Shown: positions 1 to 7,030 of the stretch, in pieces
Layout of the letters: each line of letters opens with the position of its first letter
Numbering within the stretch: position 1 is the stretch's first letter
NCBI GenBank assembly: GCA_910588415.1
Contig: CAJUPK010000081.1
Span: 1-10,713, forward strand
DNA: 10,713 nucleotides
Direction: 5' to 3'
Source: an uncultured Oscillospiraceae bacterium
Lineage (GTDB): Bacteria; Bacillota; Clostridia; Oscillospirales; Acutalibacteraceae
The notes under the pieces: model-generated
The model's input: the letters and a program-made list of their open reading frames with translations, nothing else
The model's database searches: none
What the model was told of the DNA's origin: nothing
Made by a program: the position numbers and the translations under genes

Positions 1-1
1 T

Positions 2-45
2 AGAGTTATGCAACGCATAACTCTTCCACTTCTTGAAAAAGTGGA
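2..45 (-). terminator. Two adjacent hairpins downstream of the radical SAM gene
   Basis: Two inverted repeats sit back to back just after the stop codon of the radical SAM gene. The nearer one pairs TCCACTT (25-31) with AAGTGGA (39-45), a 7-bp stem with a 7-nt loop. The farther one pairs AGAGTTATGC (2-11) with GCATAACTCT (15-24), a 10-bp stem with a 3-nt loop. Neither is followed by a clear T-run on the minus strand, so this is not a textbook intrinsic terminator. Position favours a transcription end or a 3' stabilising structure. The block may instead be part of an interspersed repeat, because the motif beside it (GGTAAAAGTTT on the minus strand, about 50-60) recurs at the other end of the window. 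Confidence 0.4.
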
Positions 46-68
46 CAAAACTTTTACCCTTTGCGCCT

Positions 69-953
69 CTAAAAAAACTCTGGAATATAGGCCGCGCCCT
101 TGGCAGAGCGGGACTGCACAAAGCCGTCCAGCCCCAGGTCAAACAGGACCCCCTGCACCTTTTGCAGCTCCCGCTGGGTGATAGGCCGGGACAGCTCCGG
201 GTATCCAGGGATACCCCCTGGCGCCTTTGCCTGGCCCCAGGGGGTGTACTGGGCCATCAGGCTGACAGGAACCCCGGGAAACTCCCGGGCAATCCGCTCC
301 AGCACAGCAATGGAATTTTTTGTGTGCCCAGGTAGCACCAGGTGCCTAATCAGCACACCCCGGCGCAGCAGCCCCTGGCTGTCGTATTCCGGCGGCCCTG
401 CCTGCCGCACCATCTCCCGGATGGCAGCGGCTGCCGCTTCCGGGTAGTCCGGCGCGTTGGAAAGGGCCCCGGCCAGGTCTGGCTGGGCATATTTAAAGTC
501 CGGCAGATACACGTCCACAAGCCCCTCCAGGGACCGGAGAACCTCTGCCCGCTCGTATCCAGAGGTGTTGTACACCACAGGCACAGGAAGCCTCTTGTGC
601 AAAAGCGCCCGCCGGATCCCCTGGATATAGTGGGTAGGCGTCACTAGATTGATGTTATGGGCCCCTTCCTCCACCAGTCTAAAAAAGATCCGGCTCAGCT
701 CCTGGGGACTCACCGCCTGTCCGGGTTTCTGCCCGGTGCTGATCTCCGCGTTCTGGCAGTAGAGGCATCCCAGGGGGCACCCGGTAAAGAACACTGCCCC
801 CGAGCCCCTGGCGCCGCTGATGGGCGGTTCCTCCCAGTGGTGCAGGGCCGCCCGGCTGATACGAAGCTCCCGGCCGCTTTTGCACGCCCCCTCTGGTCCG
901 TCCCGGGGCACATGGCACCGCCTGGGGCAGAGACGGCACCGGAAAGCGCTCAT
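69..953 (-). CDS. COG1313 (PflX-like) radical SAM protein, 294 aa
   Basis: Probable radical SAM enzyme of the COG1313 family, related to pyruvate formate-lyase activating enzymes. Its substrate is unknown. The SAM-binding [4Fe-4S] motif CPLGCLYC supplies Cys59, Cys63 and Cys66. An N-terminal cysteine set (Cys6, Cys9, Cys13, Cys24, in CRLCPRRC and GAC) is typical of this family and may hold a second metal site. Further family-like segments are EEPPISG with GSGAVFFTGC (41-59), NLVTPTHY (102-109), YNTSGYE (128-134), YLPDFKY (149-155), RHLVLPGH (203-210) and SLMAQYTP (231-238). The length is normal. I start at the ATG at 953 rather than the upstream in-frame start at 1112, because the homologous region begins there. 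This ATG overlaps the TGA of the upstream fusion gene (ATGA, 950-953) and has no visible Shine-Dalgarno, so translation is probably coupled. It is not a dedicated PflA, since no pflB lies nearby. Confidence 0.92.
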   Translation of the reverse strand: MSAFRCRLCPRRCHVPRDGPEGACKSGRELRISRAALHHWEEPPISGARGSGAVFFTGCPLGCLYCQNAEISTGQKPGQAVSPQELSRIFFRLVEEGAHNINLVTPTHYIQGIRRALLHKRLPVPVVYNTSGYERAEVLRSLEGLVDVYLPDFKYAQPDLAGALSNAPDYPEAAAAAIREMVRQAGPPEYDSQGLLRRGVLIRHLVLPGHTKNSIAVLERIAREFPGVPVSLMAQYTPWGQAKAPGGIPGYPELSRPITQRELQKVQGVLFDLGLDGFVQSRSAKGAAYIPEFF

Positions 954-2647
954 GGCCGCAAGGCCAGCATGGCGCAGTTGCTGCCCCTCTGGCCCCGGGT
1001 CTTCCGGTGGGAGAACAGCAGGTCGCTCTCCTCCATGGTACACACATGCCCCACCGTGATATGCTCCGGCAGCACTCCCGCCCCCAGCAGGGACTGGCGG
1101 CAGCACTCCCACAGGTCCACATGGTACTTGTCATGGGCAGGCCCAGTCACAAAGGCGTCCGCCCCCGGCAGGGCCAAAAACTCCCTGGCCACCGGCTCAT
1201 CCACCTCAAAGCAGTTCTTGCAGATGGAGGGGCCTATGGCCGCCAGCAGCTGGGCTGGGTCCGTGCCAAACTCCTCCGCCATGCGCCGGACCATCACCTC
1301 CGGCATACCGCTTACAGCCCCCCGCCAACCTGCGTGGGCCAGGCCGATGGCCCTGTGCTCCCGGTCTACAAAATAGACAGGGACGCAGTCCGCGGCGTAT
1401 ACCACCAGCGTAACCCCTGGCTGGTCTGTACACAGGCCGTCCGCGCTGTCTATATCCTGGGCCTTCCAAATGCCCAGGCCCTGGTGTTCCGTTCCCACCC
1501 GGCGGATATCCGTCCTGTGGACCTGGGCCCCGCACACCAGGGAGTCCGGGTGAAATCCCGCTGCTCTGCAGAAACGCCGGTAGTTCTCGCAGACATTTTC
1601 CTCTTGGTCTCCCCGGCCAAATCCCAGGTTCAGGGCTGCAAACTCCCCTTTGCTCACCCCGCCTATCCGGGTGGTAAAGGCATGGGTCACTTCCTCCAGC
1701 CCCTTCCAGGCGGAAAAGCGCAGCACACCCACTCCTTCCTTTTGTTCCAGCTCCATGTTCCCCACAGGGCCGGGCGTCCCTTCCCGGGGCGCTTCAATCA
1801 CAGGCACTGGCAATGTCTTTTTACTCACGGCAATCCCCTCGTATTTCTGTTTTACCATCACTCGGCCTACAAACCGATAGCCGCAGCTTTCGCACCGGAA
1901 CTCCGCCCGGAACCCCCGGTTGCGGGCGCTCCATCGGCCAACCGACTCGGATTTACCCCCGCAGCGGGGGCAGTCGAAAGACAAATATTCCGGCTTTACC
2001 CGGGGGTCCTCCAAGTCCCGCACATAAGAGGTGCGAAAGGTCATCCTCTGGTAAAACTCCCGGCCGCAGTCCTGGGTATGGGCGGCAATGGCCTGCTTGT
2101 CAAATATCTTTTCCAGCACGCCCAGGGCCAGCAGGCTGTCATCCAGCGCCCGGTGCTGGGTCAGTCCCTGGCTGTCCAGCCCCAGCAGATGGGCCACCTT
2201 TTCCAGCCCGGCCTGCTCGGCTGTGCCAAGCCCCAGGTATTCCTCCGCGTACCGCTGCAGGTCACAGTATTGGGTTAAAAAGGGCACCTGTATGCTGCCG
2301 CTGAAATACCGGCAGTTCTCAATCAGCGTGTGAATGTCCGCTAACCCCCAGGTCATCACCAGGCAGTCCCCCAGCCAGCGCCGGAAGCGGCTGACCACCC
2401 GCATAAACGCCGAACCCCCTGTCAGGTTTTCCTCCGTAATACTGGTCAGGTCCGCCACCACGGAATTCAGCCGCTTGCTCACCTGGGGCCGCACAAAGCA
2501 GGAAAAGCTGGACTTCCTCCGCAGCTTTCCTGTAGACGGATCCGCATCGCACTTCACCGCGCCAAACTCTATGATCTCGTTGATATAGCCTTTCCGTTTC
2601 CGGCTGTATGCCGCGTTCCACTCCAAATCCAGTATGGCAATGTCCAT
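950..2647 (-). CDS. Fusion: DEDDh 3'-5' exonuclease + zinc ribbon + PgeF/YfiH laccase-domain protein, 565 aa
   Basis: One uninterrupted frame carries three modules. Residues 1-185 are a DnaQ/ERI1-like exonuclease: ExoI DLEWN (Asp7, Glu9), ExoII TWGLADIHTL (Asp104) and ExoIII HRALDDS (His165, Asp170), a complete DEDDh set. Residues 226-255 form a zinc ribbon, CPRC (226-229) and CESC (252-255), probably nucleic-acid binding. After a Pro-rich linker (279-297), residues 298-565 are a full-length PgeF/YfiH domain: QVH with His377, AADC with Cys421 and HAGWRG with His438, the usual metal ligands, plus IGPSICKNCFEV and HVDLW. PgeF homologues have been reported as peptidoglycan-editing factors and as purine nucleoside phosphorylase/deaminase enzymes. 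The ATG at 2647 follows AAAGGACGGAG. Met298 (ATG at 1756) is where a free-standing PgeF would start, but only a weak, close GGGGAAC precedes it. The two enzymes are normally separate proteins, so the fusion is the oddity. A joint role in RNA breakdown and nucleoside salvage is only inference. Confidence 0.9.
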   Translation of the reverse strand: MDIAILDLEWNAAYSRKRKGYINEIIEFGAVKCDADPSTGKLRRKSSFSCFVRPQVSKRLNSVVADLTSITEENLTGGSAFMRVVSRFRRWLGDCLVMTWGLADIHTLIENCRYFSGSIQVPFLTQYCDLQRYAEEYLGLGTAEQAGLEKVAHLLGLDSQGLTQHRALDDSLLALGVLEKIFDKQAIAAHTQDCGREFYQRMTFRTSYVRDLEDPRVKPEYLSFDCPRCGGKSESVGRWSARNRGFRAEFRCESCGYRFVGRVMVKQKYEGIAVSKKTLPVPVIEAPREGTPGPVGNMELEQKEGVGVLRFSAWKGLEEVTHAFTTRIGGVSKGEFAALNLGFGRGDQEENVCENYRRFCRAAGFHPDSLVCGAQVHRTDIRRVGTEHQGLGIWKAQDIDSADGLCTDQPGVTLVVYAADCVPVYFVDREHRAIGLAHAGWRGAVSGMPEVMVRRMAEEFGTDPAQLLAAIGPSICKNCFEVDEPVAREFLALPGADAFVTGPAHDKYHVDLWECCRQSLLGAGVLPEHITVGHVCTMEESDLLFSHRKTRGQRGSNCAMLALRP

Positions 2648-2734
2648 GGATGGTCTCCGTCCTTTCTATAGGATTTTCCGGCGCTCCCGCGGGAGGGCCG
2701 CGCTCTTCCCCATGGCCTTGACGGCCTCCGGCGG

Positions 2735-2766
2735 CATAAGAAACTTCTTATAAGAAGTTTCTTATG
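2735..2766. repeat. Perfect 32-bp palindrome made of two nested dyads
   Basis: The left half (2735-2750) is the exact reverse complement of the right half (2751-2766), with no loop. Each half is itself a dyad: AAGAAACTTCTT (2738-2749) and AAGAAGTTTCTT (2752-2763), both of the form AAGAA-N2-TTCTT, with centres 14 bp apart and CAT/ATG caps outside. It lies in the 217-bp gap between typA and the exonuclease-PgeF gene. No T-run follows on the minus strand, which argues against a standard terminator. Its centre coincides with a promoter -10 box, so an operator for a dimeric or tetrameric regulator is a plausible reading. An interspersed palindromic repeat or unusual terminator remains possible. 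Confidence 0.85.
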
Positions 2767-2775
2767 GATCTTCAA
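2747..2775 (-). promoter_or_regulatory. Candidate promoter of the exonuclease-PgeF/radical SAM unit
   Basis: On the minus strand TTGAAG (2770-2775) and TATAAG (2747-2752) are separated by exactly 17 bp, matching the vegetative consensus at 4/6 and 5/6 positions. The stretch upstream of the -35 is A/T-rich (AAAAAGGAAATATTC). The predicted start, near 2740, leaves a leader of about 90 nt before the ATG at 2647. The -10 sits at the centre of the 32-bp palindrome, so a protein bound there would block polymerase. This is a prediction from spacing and consensus only. Confidence 0.5.
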
Positions 2776-2864
2776 GAATATTTCCTTTTTGCCCGCCTTT
2801 TGCCTCTGCAATAGACAGGACTTTGCCGCTTTCCGGTTTTTTTCGCCTTATTCCAGACTATAGG

Positions 2865-4700
2865 TCAGCCCTGGCTGTTCTTTTTGCGGCTTTTCTGCTT
2901 CATGCGCTGCTCGTGAGAGAGCACCGCCTTGCGCATCCGCACACTTTCCGGCGTAATCTCCACATACTCGTCTTCGCTGATAAACTCCAGGCACTGCTCC
3001 AAGCTCAGCACCGAGTGGGGGGTTAGCTTCAGCGCCTCGTCCGCCCCAGAGGACCGGGTGTTGGTGGCATGCTTCTTTTTGCACACATTTACCACAATAT
3101 CCTCGTTCTTGGGATTGGCCCCTACAATCATCCCCTCGTACACCTCTATGCCAGGCCCAATAAACAGCCGTCCCCGGTCCTGGGCGTAAAACAGCCCATA
3201 GGCTGTGGCTGCCCCGGTCTCAAAGGCCACCAGAGAGCCCTGCTGCCGCTGGGGGATATCCCCTTTATAGGGCTCATAGCCGTCAAATACATGGTTCATA
3301 ATGCCATTGCCGTTGGTATCCGTCAAAAACTCCGAGCGGTACCCCATCAGTCCCCGGGAGGGCACCCGGAACTCCAGATGGGTCATGCCCCCTTCCCGGG
3401 TCCCCATGTTCAGCAGCTCTGCCTTCCGGGAGCCGATTTTCTCCATCACCGCCCCCACATAGCTGTCCGGGGTCTCAATCATCAGCAGTTCCATGGGCTC
3501 CAGCCGCTCGCCATCCTTTTCCTTAAAGATGACGGTAGGCGGGGACACCTGAAACTCATACCCCTGGCGGCGCATCTGTTCAATCAAAATGGACAGGTGC
3601 AGTTCTCCCCGGCCAGACACCTTGAAGGTGTCCATGCTGTCGGTCTCCTCCACCCGCATGGCCACATTGGTCTCCACCTCCTTGAACAGCCGGTCCCGCA
3701 GGTTTCGGGAGGTCACATATTTGCCCTCCCGCCCCGCAAAGGGGGAGTCGTTCACCTTAAACATCATGGAGACCGTGGGCTCGTCAATCTTCACAAAGGG
3801 CAGGGGCTCAATGCAGGCCGGGTCGCAGGCGGTCTGGCCAATATTCAGGTCCGCAATGCCGGATACAGCAATAATGTCCCCCAGCTGGGCGGATTCAGCC
3901 TCCATCCGCTTCAGGCCCTCAAATTGATACAGCTTCACAACCTTGGCATTTTTATGGCCCTCTTCGCCGCCTCCGCACACAGCCACCTGCTGGCCGGCCT
4001 TCAGCACGCCCCGCTCTACCCGGCCAATGCCAATGCGCCCCACATAATCGTCATAGTCAATATTGGAAAAGCGCACCTGGGTGGGGCCCTCCAGGTCTCC
4101 CTGGGGAGCGGGCACCTCCTTCATAATCATTTCAAACAGCGGGGTCATGTCCGTACCGGGCTGGTCCGGGTCCAACGTGGCATACCCCTCCCGGGCCGAA
4201 CAGTAGGCCACAGGAAACTCCAGCTGGTCGTCATTGGCCCCCAGCTCAATAAACAGGTCCAGCACCTCGTCCACCACTTCGGCAGGACGTGCGCCAGGGC
4301 GGTCCACTTTATTCAGCACCACCAGGGGCTTTTTGCCCAAAGCCAGGGCTTTTTTCAGCACAAACCGGGTCTGGGGCATACAGCCCTCAAAGGCGTCCAC
4401 CAGCAGGATGACAGCGTCCACCATCATCAATACCCGCTCTACCTCCCCGCCAAAATCCGCGTGGCCCGGGGTGTCCACAATGTTGATCTTCGTGTCCTTA
4501 TATTTCACTGCCGTGTTTTTTGAGAGAATGGTGATCCCCCGCTCCCGCTCCAGGTCGCCGGAGTCCATCACCCGCTCGGCTACAGCCTCGTTTGCCCGAA
4601 ATATGCCGCTCTGCCGCAGCAGCTGGTCCACCAAAGTGGTCTTTCCGTGGTCAACATGGGCGATAATCGCCACATTCCGCAGGTCTTCTCTTGTTCCCAT
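2865..4700 (-). CDS. typA: Translational GTPase TypA/BipA, 611 aa
   Basis: Ribosome-associated GTPase of the EF-G/LepA superfamily, linked to ribosome assembly and stress or cold adaptation. Nucleotide-binding motifs are intact: G1 AHVDHGKTT (14-22), G2 RGITI (54-58), G3 DTPGH (76-80), G4 NKVD (130-133) and G5 SAR (168-170). The C-terminal part shows TypA-type segments such as SGRGELHLSILIEQMRRQGY and RVPSRGLMGYRSEFLTDTNG, followed by a Lys-rich tail. The length matches the family norm of about 610 residues. The frame also opens at a TTG (4709), but the ATG at 4700 fits the usual N-terminus (REDLRNVAIIAHVDHGKT) and follows a doubled AAAGGAAAGGA about 9 nt upstream. It appears monocistronic, with its own promoter in the gap from ptsI, and the next gene has a separate candidate promoter. 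Confidence 0.98.
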   Translation of the reverse strand: MGTREDLRNVAIIAHVDHGKTTLVDQLLRQSGIFRANEAVAERVMDSGDLERERGITILSKNTAVKYKDTKINIVDTPGHADFGGEVERVLMMVDAVILLVDAFEGCMPQTRFVLKKALALGKKPLVVLNKVDRPGARPAEVVDEVLDLFIELGANDDQLEFPVAYCSAREGYATLDPDQPGTDMTPLFEMIMKEVPAPQGDLEGPTQVRFSNIDYDDYVGRIGIGRVERGVLKAGQQVAVCGGGEEGHKNAKVVKLYQFEGLKRMEAESAQLGDIIAVSGIADLNIGQTACDPACIEPLPFVKIDEPTVSMMFKVNDSPFAGREGKYVTSRNLRDRLFKEVETNVAMRVEETDSMDTFKVSGRGELHLSILIEQMRRQGYEFQVSPPTVIFKEKDGERLEPMELLMIETPDSYVGAVMEKIGSRKAELLNMGTREGGMTHLEFRVPSRGLMGYRSEFLTDTNGNGIMNHVFDGYEPYKGDIPQRQQGSLVAFETGAATAYGLFYAQDRGRLFIGPGIEVYEGMIVGANPKNEDIVVNVCKKKHATNTRSSGADEALKLTPHSVLSLEQCLEFISEDEYVEITPESVRMRKAVLSHEQRMKQKSRKKNSQG

Positions 4701-4771
4701 TGCACACAATCCTTTCCTTTGGGCGCGGTCCCCGCGCCGCCTTAAAGCTGATTCCCTTTATCTAATCATGT

Positions 4772-4800
4772 ATTTTACCACAGAACGCCCCTTTTGAAAA
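4772..4800 (-). promoter_or_regulatory. Candidate typA promoter (extended -10)
   Basis: On the minus strand TTTTCA (4795-4800) and TAAAAT (4772-4777) are spaced by 17 bp. TGG directly precedes the -10, giving an extended TGn element. The predicted start is around 4765, leaving a leader of about 65 nt before the ATG at 4700. It agrees with typA being transcribed separately from ptsI. Confidence 0.55.
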
Positions 4801-4832
4801 GCCCCCGCCTTATTTTTCTTCCACCAGCAGGC

Positions 4833-4865
4833 AGGGGGAAGGCCCTTTGCCCAGGCCTTCCCCCT
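4833..4865. terminator. GC-rich hairpin between ptsI and typA
   Basis: AGGGGGAAGGCC (4833-4844) pairs perfectly with GGCCTTCCCCCT (4854-4865), a 12-bp stem with a 9-nt loop. It lies downstream of ptsI and upstream of the typA promoter, where a terminator would be expected. No T-run follows directly on either strand, so termination is plausible but unproven. Confidence 0.45.
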
Positions 4866-4902
4866 ATGTAGTACCCTTTCTTTATTTGCCATTACTCTCA
4901 GA

Positions 4903-5014
4903 GCGCCCTATCGTCCAGGGCCTGTTTGAACATAGAGAAAACACCAGACTCCTGCACAAAAGGACGACAGCATTGGCGATTTTCCAGCCAATCCCTCCCT
5001 GCGCATCAGGGCGC
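4903..5014 (-). other. Possible structured RNA or repeat element (three-way junction)
   Basis: This is part of the 411-bp gene-free gap between typA and ptsI. On the minus strand three nested pairings fit together. A closing stem pairs GCGCCC (5009-5014) with GGGCGC (4903-4908). Arm A pairs ATTGGC (4987-4992) with GCCAAT (4972-4977). Arm B pairs TCGTCC (4962-4967) with GGACGA (4911-4916), with a further TGTTT/AAACA pairing inside. Only two bases separate arm B from the closing stem. I recognise no known RNA family. The stems are short, so chance pairing is possible, as is an interspersed repeat or a ptsI 3' structure. Elsewhere in the gap (5015-5111) I see only a small GCAGGACCTGC palindrome. 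Confidence 0.25.
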
Positions 5015-5111
5015 GCTTTTCCTGAATGGGATGGCTAAAGCAGCAGGACCTGCCATTTATCCCAGAACCCGGAGAAACCGTCAAAGCCCCATACCAGGCC
5101 AAGGATGCCGG

Positions 5112-6866
5112 CTATTTCCTAGGGAGTCCGTTTTCCGGGCTTCTCTTTGCCAGCTCCCGCCGGACCTCTCTTTGGGCGCTGATGTGCCGGGTGATCTCCT
5201 CTTCTGTCCACAGCTCCAGCACCTCGGCAGCCAGCTGTTCCGCCGCCTCCCTGGACCAGCCTGCAATCTCCTCCCGCACCTGCAGTACAGCGGCCGCGGA
5301 GACGCTCAGGCTGCTGACTCCAAAGGCCATCAGCAGGGGGATCATATCCGGGTCCCCGGCCGCCTCACCGCAGACGCACACCGGAATCCCCTGCCTCTCC
5401 CCAGAACTGACAACATGCTTTAAGCAGCGCAGCACCGCTGGCTGCAAGGGAGAGTACAGCCCAGCCACCTCCTGATTGCCCCGGTCGCAGGCCATGATGT
5501 AGCCAGTCAGGTCATTGGTTCCAATGCTGAAAAAGTCCGCTTCCCGGGCCAAACGGTCTGCGATGGCGGCAGCTGCTGGGGTCTCGATCATCACGCCCAA
5601 AGGCAGGTCCCTGCCATGGGCCAGGCCCTGGGCGGCCAGTTCCGCCTCCGCCTGTTTCACCAGGGCTTTTGCCTCTCTCAGCTCCTCCAGGGTGGTTACC
5701 ATGGGCAAAAGCAGCCGCAGGTCTCCCTGGGCCCCAGCCCGCAGCAGGGCCCGCAGCTGGGTGTAAAACAGCTCCGGATGGGCCAGGCACCAGCGGATGC
5801 CCCGCAGGCCCAGGAAGGGGTTCTCCTCTTCCTTCAGGTCCAGGCATCCGGCCTCCTTGTCGCCGCCCACGTCCAGCGTCCGGATGATCACAGGCAGGCC
5901 CCCTGCGCCCTTCAGGGTCTGACTGTAGGCCGCAAACTGTTCCTCTTCTCCCGGGCTCTCCTCCCGGTTCATAAACAGGTACTCTGTGCGAAACAGCCCC
6001 ACGCCCTCTCCTCCAGCCTCCAGGGCCCGGGCCGCCCCGCTGGGCATACTGATGTTGCAGTACAGGCCAAACTCCCTTCCGTCCGCCGAAAGGGTCCGCC
6101 TGCCCCGGAAATACTCAATGCTTTTCTGCCGCAGAAGAAATTCCGCCCGCCGCTGGCGGTACTTCTCCGCCAAGCTCTCCTCTGGGGCCCGGATAATCTC
6201 GCCCCGGCTGCCGTCCACAATCACCAGGCTGCCCTCCACCAGCTTTTGGGTGGCCCCGGCCACCCCGCACACAGCGGGAATTCCCATGGCCCTGGCCAGA
6301 ATGGAGGAGTGGGAGGTCAGCCCGCCGGTCTCTGTGATGATGCCCACAATCCGCTCCCGGTCAATGCCCGCCATAATGGAGGGATTCAGCTCCCTGGCCG
6401 CCAGCACCGTGTTCTTGGGCACATTGCGCAGGTCTGCCGCCTCCACACCCAGCAGAAGCCGCAGAACCGCTGAACACACATCCCGGATATCCGCTGCCCG
6501 CAGACGGGTCAGCTCATCGCTGGAGCAGGAAAACTCTTGAATAAACTCATCGCAGGCGTCCTGCAGGGCGTCCTCCGCGCAGCTGCCCTGGCGCACCTTC
6601 TCCACTACCCGTGCCCGCAGCTCCGGGTCCTGGGCCATGCCCATATGAAATTCCAGAATCCCCGCGTCCTCCTCCCCGGCGGAGAGCCGCAGCAGCTCAG
6701 CCTGCCGGGCCGTGCTGGTGCAAAAGGCCTCCACGGCCTGCTTCAGCCGTTCCAGCTCAGCCTGGGCCTCCACTTGTCGGTCCCTGTTATAAACCAGATC
6801 CTTCTCCTCCAACAGCATAAGGGTTCCAATGCCAATGCCCTGAGAGGCCGCAATGCCCTGCAGCAT
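5112..6866 (-). CDS. ptsI: PTS enzyme I (phosphoenolpyruvate-protein phosphotransferase), 584 aa
   Basis: Cytoplasmic enzyme that takes phosphate from PEP and passes it to HPr, the first step of phosphotransferase sugar uptake. The phospho-accepting histidine is His186 in GGLTSHSSILARAMG. The PEP-binding barrel shows LFRTEYLF (Arg293), RTLDVGGDK, NPFLGLRGIR, GVMIETPAAA, IGTNDL and the catalytic cysteine Cys499 in VCGEAAGD. The length is slightly above the usual 570-575. I start at the ATG at 6866, because the upstream GTG (6875) is part of its ribosome site GAGGTGA (6872-6878). Two oddities: no ptsH is adjacent, unlike the common ptsHI operon, and several conserved spots deviate (LTGYIMACDRG where LTQY-type is usual, GEAAGD for GEMAGD, SSLSVS for the usual EFSMS). 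It could be a divergent or second enzyme I, though the catalytic residues are all present. Confidence 0.95.
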   Translation of the reverse strand: MLQGIAASQGIGIGTLMLLEEKDLVYNRDRQVEAQAELERLKQAVEAFCTSTARQAELLRLSAGEEDAGILEFHMGMAQDPELRARVVEKVRQGSCAEDALQDACDEFIQEFSCSSDELTRLRAADIRDVCSAVLRLLLGVEAADLRNVPKNTVLAARELNPSIMAGIDRERIVGIITETGGLTSHSSILARAMGIPAVCGVAGATQKLVEGSLVIVDGSRGEIIRAPEESLAEKYRQRRAEFLLRQKSIEYFRGRRTLSADGREFGLYCNISMPSGAARALEAGGEGVGLFRTEYLFMNREESPGEEEQFAAYSQTLKGAGGLPVIIRTLDVGGDKEAGCLDLKEEENPFLGLRGIRWCLAHPELFYTQLRALLRAGAQGDLRLLLPMVTTLEELREAKALVKQAEAELAAQGLAHGRDLPLGVMIETPAAAAIADRLAREADFFSIGTNDLTGYIMACDRGNQEVAGLYSPLQPAVLRCLKHVVSSGERQGIPVCVCGEAAGDPDMIPLLMAFGVSSLSVSAAAVLQVREEIAGWSREAAEQLAAEVLELWTEEEITRHISAQREVRRELAKRSPENGLPRK

Positions 6867-6871
6867 AGGGT

Positions 6872-6878
6872 TCACCTC
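6872..6878 (-). promoter_or_regulatory. ptsI ribosome binding site that fixes the start
   Basis: GAGGTGA on the minus strand is a strong Shine-Dalgarno match ending 5 nt before the ATG at 6866. An in-frame GTG at 6873-6875 lies inside it, so the GTG is the ribosome site and not the start. Confidence 0.8.
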
Positions 6879-6963
6879 GCTTTGATTGTATCCAGCTTTT
6901 TTACTCCCGCCGGAATCTATGTGTTTCTATCCTAGGGCCTATCTTCTCATGATATCCCGCATT

Positions 6964-6993
6964 TTTATAAACTCTATACTCTCTCTTTTTCAG
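6964..6993 (-). promoter_or_regulatory. Candidate ptsI promoter
   Basis: On the minus strand CTGAAA (6988-6993) and TATAAA (6964-6969) are 18 bp apart, matching consensus at 4/6 and 5/6 positions. The surrounding DNA is much more A/T-rich than the genes. The predicted start is near 6957, about 90 nt before the ATG at 6866. No antiterminator-like or catabolite-control site could be recognised in the leader. Confidence 0.45.
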
Positions 6994-7030
6994 ATTTATG
7001 CCCATTGACTGATATTTTTCTTTTCCCTAT

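Noticed and set aside
3069..4523. Long plus-strand open frame (484 codons) opposite typA
   Set aside because: It is the mirror of a clear, conserved GTPase in GC-rich DNA. Its translation is low-complexity His/Gly/Leu with no recognisable domain.
4707..4709. TTG as an alternative typA start, three codons upstream
   Set aside because: The ATG at 4700 gives the family's usual N-terminus and has a well-spaced ribosome site. The TTG lies almost on top of the nearer one.
4908..5102. 64-codon minus-strand frame between ptsI and typA
   Set aside because: It starts at TTG without a ribosome site and covers the inverted-repeat region. I treat it as a by-product of a structured or repeated sequence.
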